DNA of 64,000 nt from Mongoliitalea lutea (GTDB taxonomy: Bacteria > Bacteroidota > Bacteroidia > Cytophagales > Cyclobacteriaceae). Both the position numbers and the translations under genes were made by a program. Below are positions 52,783-61,738 of the stretch, one piece after another; position 1 is the stretch's first letter; every line of letters starts with the position of its first letter. The stretch spans positions 16,537-80,536 of the forward strand of contig NZ_BMYF01000025.1 in assembly GCF_014652135.1 (NCBI RefSeq). The letters run 5' to 3'. A model generated the notes under the pieces. The model was not told the origin of the DNA. It saw only the letters and a list, made by a program, of their open reading frames with translations, and made no database searches.

Positions 52783-54489
52783 ATGATATTCCAATCACAA
52801 ACCATCAAGAACTTAGGATTGATGCTTTTGGGGATTTTCTTGAGTGTATCGGGCCTGCATAGCCAAAGCGACCCGACAGCACAAAAGAGAGTCAGTGGCA
52901 CCTACGTCATACAAAACGTCAATCTAGTAGCAAGCCCTGGTAGTAATGCTACACAAACATCCATACTTATCAAGGATGGACTGATACAAGAAGTCGGTAG
53001 AAACTTACGCGTTCCCGCCGAAGCACAAATTATCGCAGGTGATTCTTTATATGCCTATCATGCTTTTATTGATGTATTTACTACTGCAGGAGTTTCCCGT
53101 CCGGCTGACCTAGAGAGACCTTCTGACTTCAACCCTTCCAAGCCATCCGATGAAATTGCCGGCATTACTCCATGGAGGCAAGTATTGGACTATTATGATG
53201 CTAAAAACAACAGCGTCACAGAATGGAGAAAGCTAGGTTTCACTATAGCACAAGTAGCACCGGAAGGTGGTATGATACCGGGCAAGACTGCACTAGTAAC
53301 CTACGGAGGACCAAATTCCAGCAATGTTATAGGTAGGCAAAATGCCCTGCACGCAAAATTGAGAAATTCAGGAGGAGGAAGAAGTTTGTATCCGGGCACC
53401 ACGTTAGGGGTTATGGCGAAATTCAGAGACGTATATAAGAACGCAGAATTGTCGGCCAAACATGATCGTACGTTCGCATCCGCTGCTGGAATCAACAGAC
53501 CGGAAAGAAATAAAACCTATGAAGCCCTCTATCCTGTCATCGACAAACAAATTCCAGTTCTTTTTGAAGTAACAAACGATTTGGATGCTCGAAGAGCGAT
53601 GATGCTTCAAAAAGAATTAGGCTTTTCATTAGGATTGATAGGTTTACAAGAATCAGACAACCTTATTGCTGATATTAAAAGAACAAATACCATGGCAGTT
53701 TTGAGTTTAAAATTGCCTGAAAATGGCGCTTCAAAAGCGAAAAAAGATGCTTTAACAGATGAAGGCGGAGAAAAATTAAAACGTGTAGAAGAAGCCTATC
53801 AGAAAGCACTTGGACAAGCTGCATCTTTTGAGAAAGAAGGAGTTCCATTTGCATTTACCAGTGCTGGTATCAGACCTTCTGATTTCAATAAAAACTTAGA
53901 TTTGATGGTTAAAGCCGGTCTATCCGAAAAAGCGGCCTTAGCTGCATTGACCACCAATGCCGCAAGCATGTTGGGGATTTCCAGATTTGCAGGCACTGTA
54001 GAAAAAGGTAAGCTAGCGAACATCATGCTGACTACAGGCCCTCTGTTTGCTGAGAACACCCAAATCAAACATGTGATCGCAGATGGGTATGTTTTCAACT
54101 ATGAGGTAAAAACTGCCAAAAAAGAAAGTAACGGAAACAACTCTAATGGTTCGGCAGACTTAAGTGGCTCATGGGAGTATATCTCCGAAACCCCTGCTGG
54201 CAGCGGAAGTGGAGTCATGGAAATCAAAAGGGATGGATCTTCCTATGCAGGAACCATTACCTATGATAGTCCTACGGGTGCAGGTAAAGATACCGCTGAC
54301 ATGAGAAATATTTCCTGGAATAATAATGAGTTGAAATTCACATTTTCGGTTTCTGCTGGCGGAATGAATTTGGATGTGAATGTCAGTGGCTTAGTGGATG
54401 GTTCCAATTACTCTGGTAATCTTTCTATCGCTGATTTTGGAAGCTTTCCATTAACAGCTACCAAAAAACCTAATCAACTCAATCAATAG
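52783..54489 (+). CDS. Amidohydrolase-like protein lacking the metal HxH, with C-terminal beta domain
   Basis: 568 residues. Signal peptide (LGLMLLGIFLSVSGLHSQ), then an amidohydrolase barrel recognisable by ILIKDGLIQEVGRNLRVPA, YHAFIDVFTTAG, LAALTTNAASMLGIS and GTVEKGKLANIMLTTGPLF. Where active members have D-x-H-x-H after the first strand, this one reads IDVFTTAG, so the metal site is lost. An extra domain at ~460-560 (DLSGSWEYISETPAGSGSG, SYAGTITYDS) is lipocalin-like. It probably acts as a partner of the active enzyme that follows 7 bp downstream. Confidence 0.88.
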   Translation: MIFQSQTIKNLGLMLLGIFLSVSGLHSQSDPTAQKRVSGTYVIQNVNLVASPGSNATQTSILIKDGLIQEVGRNLRVPAEAQIIAGDSLYAYHAFIDVFTTAGVSRPADLERPSDFNPSKPSDEIAGITPWRQVLDYYDAKNNSVTEWRKLGFTIAQVAPEGGMIPGKTALVTYGGPNSSNVIGRQNALHAKLRNSGGGRSLYPGTTLGVMAKFRDVYKNAELSAKHDRTFASAAGINRPERNKTYEALYPVIDKQIPVLFEVTNDLDARRAMMLQKELGFSLGLIGLQESDNLIADIKRTNTMAVLSLKLPENGASKAKKDALTDEGGEKLKRVEEAYQKALGQAASFEKEGVPFAFTSAGIRPSDFNKNLDLMVKAGLSEKAALAALTTNAASMLGISRFAGTVEKGKLANIMLTTGPLFAENTQIKHVIADGYVFNYEVKTAKKESNGNNSNGSADLSGSWEYISETPAGSGSGVMEIKRDGSSYAGTITYDSPTGAGKDTADMRNISWNNNELKFTFSVSAGGMNLDVNVSGLVDGSNYSGNLSIADFGSFPLTATKKPNQLNQ

Positions 54490-54496
54490 AAAACTT

Positions 54497-55879
54497 ATGA
54501 AAAAGATATTACAAGCATTCTTGATCAGTCTATTGCCTATGAGCTGGTCAGTTGCCCAAACCCCGACAGGATCGGTTTTAATCAAAAACGCTCATGTGCT
54601 AACTGTGACCAATGGTGATTTAGAAGGTACAGACGTTTTAGTAGAAAATGGAATCATCAGAAGAATAGGCAAGAATCTTTCTGCTCCTGCATCTGTGGAA
54701 GTGATTGAGGCTAACGGGATGTATTTGATGCCCGGGATAATTGATGCACATTCCCATGTGGCTTTGGATGCAGTCAATGAAGCTACTGCACCTATTACAT
54801 CCGAAGTAAAAATGGCCGATGTGGTCAATCCTTACGATATAGGACTATACAGAGCCTTGGCAGGCGGCGTGACAATCTCACATGCCATGCACGGTTCAGC
54901 AAATGCTATTGGAGGTCAAAACATTACCTTGAAGCATCGATATGGTTCTGGAAATCCAGAAGACCTATTTATGAAAGAGGCTCCTCGGACAATCAAATTT
55001 GCACTGGGCGAAAACCCAACCCGTGTACATGGTAGAGGCAATGGCATTCAACCTAGAACACGGATGGGTGTGGATGCAGTCATCAGAAATGGATTTAATG
55101 AAGCTATCCAATACAAAAAAGCATGGGAAGCTTACAACAACGCTTTAAAAGTAAGAGGCGCTACTCCTGTTCCTCCCAAATACGATGAGCGCTTGGAAAC
55201 CTTGGCAGACATCTTGGATGGGAAAATCATCATTCATTGTCACTCCTACAGAGCAGACGAAATTTATGGATTAATCAATACATGTAGAGAGTTTGGCATT
55301 ACCAATATCGTATTCTCACACGTCAATGAAGGCTTCAAAGTAGCTCCTGAGCTGGCGGAATACACCATGGGAGCCTCAGTTTTTGCTGATTGGTGGGCGT
55401 ATAAGTTTGAAGTTTATTATTCTACAGCTTACAACGCTGCTATCTTAACAAGAAACAATGTCATCACTTCCATCAACTCCGATTCAGGAGAATTGATTAG
55501 ACACTTGTATCACGAGGCTGGAAAAGCGCAACGTTACGGAGAGTTAAATGATCAGGAAACATTGGCATTGATAACCATCAATCCTGCCAAGCAACTAGGA
55601 ATTGCAGATAAAGTAGGTTCGATTGAAGTAGGCAAGCAGGCTGACCTGGTACTGTTCAATGAACATCCACTATCCATCTACGCCATCCCTCAAATGACAT
55701 TTGTGGATGGGGTGAAGTATTTTGATATTAATGCTGATGACAATGATATGCGTTTACGTGTCAGTGCTTCAGAAGTCGTAGAACCTATCTTCTTGAAGGA
55801 GCACGAACACCGCTGCATGCATGGGGTAGATTTCTTCTTTACCAACTTCGGCAGAAGCTTATTTAATCATTCACATTAA
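54497..55879 (+). CDS. Amidohydrolase (metal site intact)
   Basis: 460 residues with a signal peptide (ILQAFLISLLPMSWSVAQ). The metal-dependent site is complete: IIDAHSHVALD (HxH), IIIHCHSYRADE, TNIVFSHVNEGF and SINSDSGELIRHLYHE. LALITINPAKQLGIADKVGS and EVGKQADLVLFN are the usual C-terminal half. Exported amidohydrolases of this group are imidazolonepropionase/dipeptidase-like; the substrate is unknown. The only one of the three that is expected to be catalytic. The stop at 55879 precedes the third gene. Confidence 0.9.
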   Translation: MKKILQAFLISLLPMSWSVAQTPTGSVLIKNAHVLTVTNGDLEGTDVLVENGIIRRIGKNLSAPASVEVIEANGMYLMPGIIDAHSHVALDAVNEATAPITSEVKMADVVNPYDIGLYRALAGGVTISHAMHGSANAIGGQNITLKHRYGSGNPEDLFMKEAPRTIKFALGENPTRVHGRGNGIQPRTRMGVDAVIRNGFNEAIQYKKAWEAYNNALKVRGATPVPPKYDERLETLADILDGKIIIHCHSYRADEIYGLINTCREFGITNIVFSHVNEGFKVAPELAEYTMGASVFADWWAYKFEVYYSTAYNAAILTRNNVITSINSDSGELIRHLYHEAGKAQRYGELNDQETLALITINPAKQLGIADKVGSIEVGKQADLVLFNEHPLSIYAIPQMTFVDGVKYFDINADDNDMRLRVSASEVVEPIFLKEHEHRCMHGVDFFFTNFGRSLFNHSH

Positions 55880-55902
55880 TGCAGTTCCCAAACATAGAAA
55901 AC

Positions 55903-57198
55903 ATGAAAAAGATCTTATCCTTTATCCTGAGTTTGGTTTTACTGCCTTTCTTGGGATTCGCGCAATATGACGGTGAATTCGTCAAACCTAAAAATGGTCG
56001 CTTTTTATTGCAAAATGCTACCATCGTCACAGTCACGAATGGTACCATCCAAAACGGAAGCATTTTACTTGCCAATGGCAAAATCCAAGCACTAGGCCAA
56101 CAAGTAGATGCTGGAGATGCTGAAGTAATTGACTGCACGGGTTTATTTATTTATCCCGGATTAATTGACGGTGGAAGCCGTTTGGGTTTGGTGGAAGTTG
56201 GTTCCTTAGCCGAAACACAAGACTATGCTGAAATCGGACAGGTAACTCCAAACATGGAAGCCTTAGTTGCTGTGAATCCCAATTCAGTGGCCATTCCAGT
56301 AACCCGTGTCTCAGGAGTAACGACTACTTTAACCATGCCTTCAGGAGGCCTATTTCCAGGAACAGCGGCTTTAATCAATCTTAATGGATACACTCCTGAT
56401 CAAATGTATGCAGGTTTCAAAGGCGTAGTGATGAATTTCCCATCCTCTGCCCGTAGAAGCACATGGGATAGAAGAAGTGATGATGATATCAAAAAAGAGT
56501 TTGAAAAAGCTCAGGAAACGCTGAATGAAATTTGGGAAAAAGCAACCACCTATCACCGCCTAAAAACTGCTGGTGCAGCATTGGAATATTACCCTGAAAT
56601 GGAACACTTATCTAAAGTGGTTGCGGGTGAATTACCTTTATTGGTAGAAGTCAATGCAGCTACTGATATTTTGAAAGCAATCGAATGGATTGCGTCCAAA
56701 GAGGTAAAAGCAATCCTAACAGGCGTAGCAGAGGGCTGGAGAGTAGCCGAGCAGATTGCCGCTGCCAAACTTCCTGTTGTAACAGGTCCTATGCTATCGA
56801 TACCTACTCGTCAATCAGATCGATACGATGCAGCTTACACCAACCCCGGCAAAATGGCCAAAGCAGGCGTGAAAGTAGCTATCCGAGCCAATGACGCTGA
56901 AAATACCAGAAACCTACCTTTCAATGCTGGATTTGCCGCAGCGTATGGAATGGGTAAGGAAGAGGCGTTAAAAGCCGTTACGATCTACCCTGCAGAAATC
57001 TTCGGCGTTGCTGACAGGTTAGGTTCATTGGAAGTTGGAAAAGATGCTACCTTATTAGTTTCTACTGGCGATCCATTTGAAACCCGAACACAGATCAGAC
57101 ATGTATTTATCGACGGCTACAGGGTTCCTATGAGCAACAGACATATTAAGTTGTATCAGGAGTTCTTGGAGCGTTCGCCAGGATTAGAAAAAAATTAA
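55903..57198 (+). CDS. Amidohydrolase-like protein lacking the metal HxH
   Basis: 431 residues from the ATG at 55903 ([20 protein letters not shown]). An amidohydrolase fold is seen in [55 protein letters not shown] and [20 protein letters not shown]. At the metal position it reads IDGGSRLG instead of DxHxH, so it is predicted inactive. It is related to the first gene in the set and may form a complex with the active middle enzyme. YbjQ follows 14 bp later. Confidence 0.88.
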   Translation: MKKILSFILSLVLLPFLGFAQYDGEFVKPKNGRFLLQNATIVTVTNGTIQNGSILLANGKIQALGQQVDAGDAEVIDCTGLFIYPGLIDGGSRLGLVEVGSLAETQDYAEIGQVTPNMEALVAVNPNSVAIPVTRVSGVTTTLTMPSGGLFPGTAALINLNGYTPDQMYAGFKGVVMNFPSSARRSTWDRRSDDDIKKEFEKAQETLNEIWEKATTYHRLKTAGAALEYYPEMEHLSKVVAGELPLLVEVNAATDILKAIEWIASKEVKAILTGVAEGWRVAEQIAAAKLPVVTGPMLSIPTRQSDRYDAAYTNPGKMAKAGVKVAIRANDAENTRNLPFNAGFAAAYGMGKEEALKAVTIYPAEIFGVADRLGSLEVGKDATLLVSTGDPFETRTQIRHVFIDGYRVPMSNRHIKLYQEFLERSPGLEKN

Positions 57199-57212
57199 TC
57201 AAATTTTCGCAT

Positions 57213-57533
57213 ATGATTGTATCAACCACACCTTCACTAGAAGGATACGCAATTACAGAATACCTTGGAATTGTTTCCGGGGAGACCATTATAGGTGCCA
57301 ATGTTTTCAAGGATTTCTTTGCCAGTATTACGGATATCGTCGGTGGCCGGGCAGGTGCTTACGAGCGCGTACTTCGGGAAGCCAAATCCACAGCCATGTC
57401 TGAAATGCAAATGCAAGCCCGTGCTTTTGGGGCCAATGCAGTAGTTGGCATCGATCTGGATTACGAAACCATTCGTGATGGCATGCTGATGGTTACTGCA
57501 TCGGGAACGGCGGTGAAGGTCACCAAGCTTTAA
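57213..57533 (+). CDS. YbjQ/UPF0145 family protein
   Basis: 106 residues. [40 protein letters not shown] and [15 protein letters not shown] are the typical YbjQ motifs (a pentameric fold called heavy-metal-binding by annotation, with little evidence). Cytoplasmic. Co-transcribed with the amidohydrolases is plausible; a strong terminator follows. Confidence 0.92.
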   Translation: MIVSTTPSLEGYAITEYLGIVSGETIIGANVFKDFFASITDIVGGRAGAYERVLREAKSTAMSEMQMQARAFGANAVVGIDLDYETIRDGMLMVTASGTAVKVTKL

Positions 57534-57546
57534 GTACACTACTTAT

Positions 57547-57581
57547 AAACCTGTGGCAGATTCATTGCCGCAGGTTTTTTT
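57547..57581 (+). terminator. Terminator after the YbjQ gene
   Basis: AAACCTGTGGCA (57547-57558) pairs with TGCCGCAGGTTT (57566-57577), one G-U wobble, 7-nt loop, followed by a T-run. It separates the amidohydrolase operon from sdhA. Confidence 0.9.
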
Positions 57582-57699
57582 CTTCCCCATGAAAACCCTT
57601 GAAGCTACTTTGGTACTTTTTATTATTTGATTATCAATCCCAGTCTAGAATATTCAAGAAATTCTTCTTAGTTTAGGGGGGTAACGTTTTTTTCATGCT

Positions 57700-59601
57700 A
57701 TGATAAATCCTAAAATTCCCGATGGACCATTGGACAAAAAGTGGGAATGGTATATCGCCAAGGCCCGTTTGATTAATCCTGCCAACCGACGAAAATACAA
57801 AGCTATTGTAGTTGGTACTGGATTGGCCGGAAGTGCCATCTCCGCTAGTTTGGCTGAATTGGGCTTCCAATGTGAAGTGTTTACTTACCATGAAAGCCCC
57901 CGACGAGCACACAGTGTGGCTGCCCAAGGCGGCATCAATGCTGCCAAAGGGTATAAAAATGATGGAGACAGCGTATGGCGCATGTTTTATGATACCTTGA
58001 AAGGTGGAGATTTCAGGTCCAGAGAAGCTAATGTTTTCCGAATGGCAGAATGCTCCATGGCCTTAATCGACCAAGCAGTTGCCCAAGGCGTCCCTTTCGC
58101 TCGGGAATACGGGGGTTATTTGAGCAATCGCTCCTTTGGAGGGGTACAGGTAAGCAGAACTTTTTATGCCCGCGGACAAACAGGACAGCAATTGTTACAG
58201 GGAGCATATCAGGCACTGATGCGGCAAGTTGCACTCAAGCAAGTCCAACTCAATACCTCTCACGAGATGATGGACTTGATCCTGGAAAATGGAAAAGCCA
58301 AAGGAATAATTGCCAGAAACTTGGAGACGGGAGAATTGAGCATTCACCATGCAGATACGGTTATCTTGGCCACAGGAGGTTATGGAAAGATCTATTACCT
58401 TTCTACCTTAGCGATGAACTGTAACGGCTCTGCGATTTGGCGTGCTCACAGGAAAGGGGCTTACTTTGCCGCACCTAGCTGGACACAGTTCCACCCTACT
58501 TCCCTACCCCAATTAGGCAATCATCAGTCCAAGTTGACATTGATGTCAGAGTCTTTGAGAAATGATGGAAGAATTTGGGTTCCCCAAAAAGCACATGACA
58601 CAAGAGCTCCACATGAAATCCCCGAAGATGAACGTGATTATTACTTGGAACGCAAGTATCCATCGTATGGAAACTTAGCACCACGGGATATTTCATCCAG
58701 AGCGGCCAAAGAGCAAATTGATGCAGGCAAAGGTGTAGGACCTATGAAAAATGCAGTGTACCTGGACTTTCAGACATCCATACAACGGGACGGAAAAGAA
58801 ACCATCCAAAAACGCTATGGCAACCTTTTCGATATGTACGAAAAAATTACCGGTGTAAACGCCTATACATCACCTATGCTCATTTCACCTTCCGCACACT
58901 TTTCAATGGGCGGATTATGGGTAGACTATGAGCTTCAAAGTAGCATACCAGGGCTTTTTGTATTGGGTGAAGCCAATTTTGCAGACCATGGCGCCAACCG
59001 CTTGGGAGCAAACTCCTTGCTTCAAGCATGCGTAGACGGATATTTTATCGCTCCACATACCATCATGAACTATTTGGCGGGTGAGCAACCCAAACAACAG
59101 GTACCAAATGATTTTGGTCAAGAAGAATTGAAACTTACGGAAGAGCGAATTGGCCGATTGATGAAAATTCAAGGAAATAAGACGGCTGAGCAGTTTCACC
59201 GGGAATTGGGAGGTATCCTGACCAATAAATGCGGTCTTGCCAGAGAAAAATCTGTAATGAAAGAAGGACTTCAAGCCATCAAAGATCTTCAACAAGAATT
59301 TTATAAGTACTTAAAAATCCCTGGCTCAACTAAGCAGCTGAATATGGAATTGGAAAAAGCTGCACGTGTGGAAGATTATTTGGAATTGGCACAACTGATT
59401 TTCCACGATGCTTTGCAACGGGAAGAATCCTGCGGCGCCCATTTCCGCGTGGAGCATCAAACTCCAGGTGGAGAGGCCAAGCGTGACGATTTAAATTTCC
59501 AATTTGTATCTGCTTGGGAATATGCAGAGGGCAACTTCAAACTCCACAAGGAGGACTTACATTTCGAATTTATCCAACCACAAGAACGAACCTACGCCTG
59601 A
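57700..59601 (+). CDS. sdhA: Succinate dehydrogenase / fumarate reductase flavoprotein subunit
   Basis: 633 residues. Carries covalent FAD and the dicarboxylate site. VVGTGLAGSAISASLAELG is the FAD loop; RRAHSVAAQGGINAAKGY has the FAD-linking His (H71); THFHPTS-like SWTQFHPTSLPQLG, DISSRAAKEQI and SPSAHFSMGGLWVDYEL complete the active site; LGANSLLQACVDGY is the usual C-terminal motif. The stop is one base before the sdhB ATG. The cytochrome b subunit gene sdhC, normally next to it, is absent. Confidence 0.94.
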   Translation: MINPKIPDGPLDKKWEWYIAKARLINPANRRKYKAIVVGTGLAGSAISASLAELGFQCEVFTYHESPRRAHSVAAQGGINAAKGYKNDGDSVWRMFYDTLKGGDFRSREANVFRMAECSMALIDQAVAQGVPFAREYGGYLSNRSFGGVQVSRTFYARGQTGQQLLQGAYQALMRQVALKQVQLNTSHEMMDLILENGKAKGIIARNLETGELSIHHADTVILATGGYGKIYYLSTLAMNCNGSAIWRAHRKGAYFAAPSWTQFHPTSLPQLGNHQSKLTLMSESLRNDGRIWVPQKAHDTRAPHEIPEDERDYYLERKYPSYGNLAPRDISSRAAKEQIDAGKGVGPMKNAVYLDFQTSIQRDGKETIQKRYGNLFDMYEKITGVNAYTSPMLISPSAHFSMGGLWVDYELQSSIPGLFVLGEANFADHGANRLGANSLLQACVDGYFIAPHTIMNYLAGEQPKQQVPNDFGQEELKLTEERIGRLMKIQGNKTAEQFHRELGGILTNKCGLAREKSVMKEGLQAIKDLQQEFYKYLKIPGSTKQLNMELEKAARVEDYLELAQLIFHDALQREESCGAHFRVEHQTPGGEAKRDDLNFQFVSAWEYAEGNFKLHKEDLHFEFIQPQERTYA

Positions 59602-59602
59602 T

Positions 59603-60334
59603 ATGAAATTAACCCTGAAAATATGGAGACAGGCATCCAAGACTGCTAAAGGCTCATTTGAGACCTATCAACTCAATGATCTACATCCTGAAATGTCTGT
59701 ACCGGAAATGTTGGACGTGTTGAATGAGCAATTGATTTTATCGGATAAAGAACCGGTGGCTTTCGACTCAGATTGTAGAGAAGGTATTTGTGGACAATGT
59801 GGATTTGTTATTAATGGGGATGTTCACAGTCCAGAGAAAGGGGTAACTACCTGTCAAACCCATTTAAGAAGTTTTAAGGATGGAGACACCTTGGTAATTG
59901 AACCCTTCCGCGCAAAAGCATTTCCTATCAAAAAAGACTTGTGCATAGACCGAAGAGCATTTGACCGCATCATCATGGCAGGTGGCTATATCAGTGTCAA
60001 TACTGGTCAAGCGCCTGAGGCAAACAGTACCCGAATTTCCCATGAATTGGCAGAGGAAGCTTTTGATTCAGCTTCTTGCATCGGTTGCGGCGCTTGTGTG
60101 GCTACTTGCAAAAATGCCAGTGCAGCCCTTTTTACAGGAGCTAAGATCAGTCATTTGGCCATGTTGCCCCAAGGAAGCATAGAAGCAGGAAAGCGGGTGA
60201 AATCAATGGTAGCTCAAATGGATAAAGAAGGCTTTGGTTCATGCACGATGACCAAAGCCTGTGAAGCCGTTTGTCCCCAAGGAATATCAGTTGCTAACAT
60301 TGTGAGGATGAATAAGGAATACTGGAAAGCTTAA
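59603..60334 (+). CDS. sdhB: Succinate dehydrogenase / fumarate reductase iron-sulfur subunit
   Basis: 243 residues from the ATG at 59603; a longer frame from 59504 lies inside sdhA. The 2Fe-2S ligands are C58, C63, C66 and C84 (CREGICGQCG ... TTCQTH). SCIGCGACVATCKN and CEAVCPQGI hold the 4Fe-4S and 3Fe-4S cysteines. Bacteroidota-type B subunit with KIWRQASKTAKGSF at the start. Convergent with the DUF2807 gene, overlapping by 4 bp. Confidence 0.94.
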   Translation: MKLTLKIWRQASKTAKGSFETYQLNDLHPEMSVPEMLDVLNEQLILSDKEPVAFDSDCREGICGQCGFVINGDVHSPEKGVTTCQTHLRSFKDGDTLVIEPFRAKAFPIKKDLCIDRRAFDRIIMAGGYISVNTGQAPEANSTRISHELAEEAFDSASCIGCGACVATCKNASAALFTGAKISHLAMLPQGSIEAGKRVKSMVAQMDKEGFGSCTMTKACEAVCPQGISVANIVRMNKEYWKA

Positions 60335-61314
60335 TTTACAATCTCCAACTTACCTGAACCCACTTCCCCTCTTATAGTGGCAGTTGCTCCGTTATTCAAT
60401 ACTAAGCTTCCGGAATTAGTATTATTACCAACTCTTGCACTTCCAGAACCAGTAGTGATGTTGAAATTAAAACTATTCAAGTTGCTGGTGGTCTGAATGT
60501 AGATATATCCAGAGCCAACGCGGGGGGCCGTTAGATTTGATAATCCTGTACGAGTTGCAAAAATTTGTCCTGAGGTTACAGTAACATTACCCGCTCTTGT
60601 AACTTGATTGAGTTCTACATTTCCAGATTGATTGGTAACATTCACAAGTCCATTTACTTGTGAAATTGACATTTGTCCTGAAATTAATTCAGCATCAACA
60701 TTTCCATCAACTTTGGTTAATACTGCTCTACCTGAATTGACCTCTAGGTCCACATTACCAGTCAAATCCTGCGCATCAATGGCTCCTGAATTAGTTGAAA
60801 GCTCAATATCATTGACTGTCAAATTGCGAAGGTTCATAGTACCTGAGTTGGTTTCGACGTCGATTTGAGATGATACAATGTTTTCTATTGCGATAGTACC
60901 ATTTTCTGTTTCGATATCAATCATCATGTTTCTTGGTCCTCTTAGCACGATAGACCCCTCACCTCTTGCATTGCCTAAGCCTCCTCTTTTATCAAGTTCG
61001 ACGATTAGCTTGGAACCATCAACACGATACTCAATATTGAATCTTCTATTAGAATTGGATAATAATTGTGCAGTTAAATTCACAGATTGTCTACCTGCTT
61101 CTCCTACATAAGTTACATCCAAAAATTCACCATCAACTTCTATGGAAGTAATGCCTGAAAAATCCTCATTAATATCTTCTACTAGATCTAGGTTGTTATC
61201 TAAGCAAGAAGTTAGAAAAAACAGAGCAAAGCTAAGCATTAAGAAAGGTTTGATAATTAGGGTGATCTTACTGTTAGATTGAGTCATGTTGAAATTTATT
61301 AGTTTCGTTTTCAT
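60331..61314 (-). CDS. DUF2807 (GIN-domain) repeat lipoprotein
   Basis: 327 residues. Lipobox FFLTSC after a hydrophobic stretch (the second Met, at 61287, may be the real start). The rest is a right-handed beta-helix of about 20-residue repeats, each built around NSG (VETNSGTMNLRNLT, LSTNSGAIDAQDLTGNVDLE, VNSGRAVLTKVDGNVDAE, ISGQMSISQVNG, NQSGNVELNQV). This fits the GIN/DUF2807 family of head-domain proteins of unknown function. Likely surface or outer-membrane facing. Confidence 0.88.
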   Translation of the reverse strand: MKTKLINFNMTQSNSKITLIIKPFLMLSFALFFLTSCLDNNLDLVEDINEDFSGITSIEVDGEFLDVTYVGEAGRQSVNLTAQLLSNSNRRFNIEYRVDGSKLIVELDKRGGLGNARGEGSIVLRGPRNMMIDIETENGTIAIENIVSSQIDVETNSGTMNLRNLTVNDIELSTNSGAIDAQDLTGNVDLEVNSGRAVLTKVDGNVDAELISGQMSISQVNGLVNVTNQSGNVELNQVTRAGNVTVTSGQIFATRTGLSNLTAPRVGSGYIYIQTTSNLNSFNFNITTGSGSARVGNNTNSGSLVLNNGATATIRGEVGSGKLEIVN

Positions 61315-61457
61315 AGGATAATGATGTATGAATCATGCGATAGCGAAAGGAATGCCAATTTTTGTAAAACAGTCAGTTCTAAAAAAATATTTAGTAATCG
61401 TTGGATAATCCAACTTCCAACTATTACTTTGCAGTATCCTTTCACTTTTTAGTGTTC

Positions 61458-61569
61458 GGATTTATACAGAAGAGGCGAGAGACAGGCTCTATGACCCTCT
61501 GGCAACCATCCAAGTGGAAAGGTGCCAATTCCTGCCGACTGGAATATCTCCTTTCGGAAATATAAATTC
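61458..61569 (+). promoter_or_regulatory. SAM-I-type riboswitch upstream of metX
   Basis: P1 is formed by GGATTTATA (61458-61466) and TATAAATTC (61561-61569), nine pairs with one wobble. Between them lie the conserved S-box core: GAGAGACAGGCTCTATGACC, then CTGGCAACC, and GGTGCCAATTCCTGCC in the P3 to P4 joining region. It should bind S-adenosylmethionine and reduce metX expression. From its end to the metX start are 169 nt with no obvious T-tailed terminator hairpin, so control may act on translation. An orphan frame of eight codons at 61577 and a 10-bp direct repeat (GTTTCCTCCT at 61639 and 61666) lie in the leader. Confidence 0.85.
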
Positions 61570-61738
61570 AACAAGTATGACACGTACAGCTTATCAGCAT
61601 TAACACATCTTATCTAGCAGTAAACGAATTATTTGATCGTTTCCTCCTATGGCAGTCAGCCAATTGTTTCCTCCTTGTGTTACATCTAACTAGTTTACCT
61701 TTCCCATGAATTTGATTAGCAGTTATTATACCATCGAT

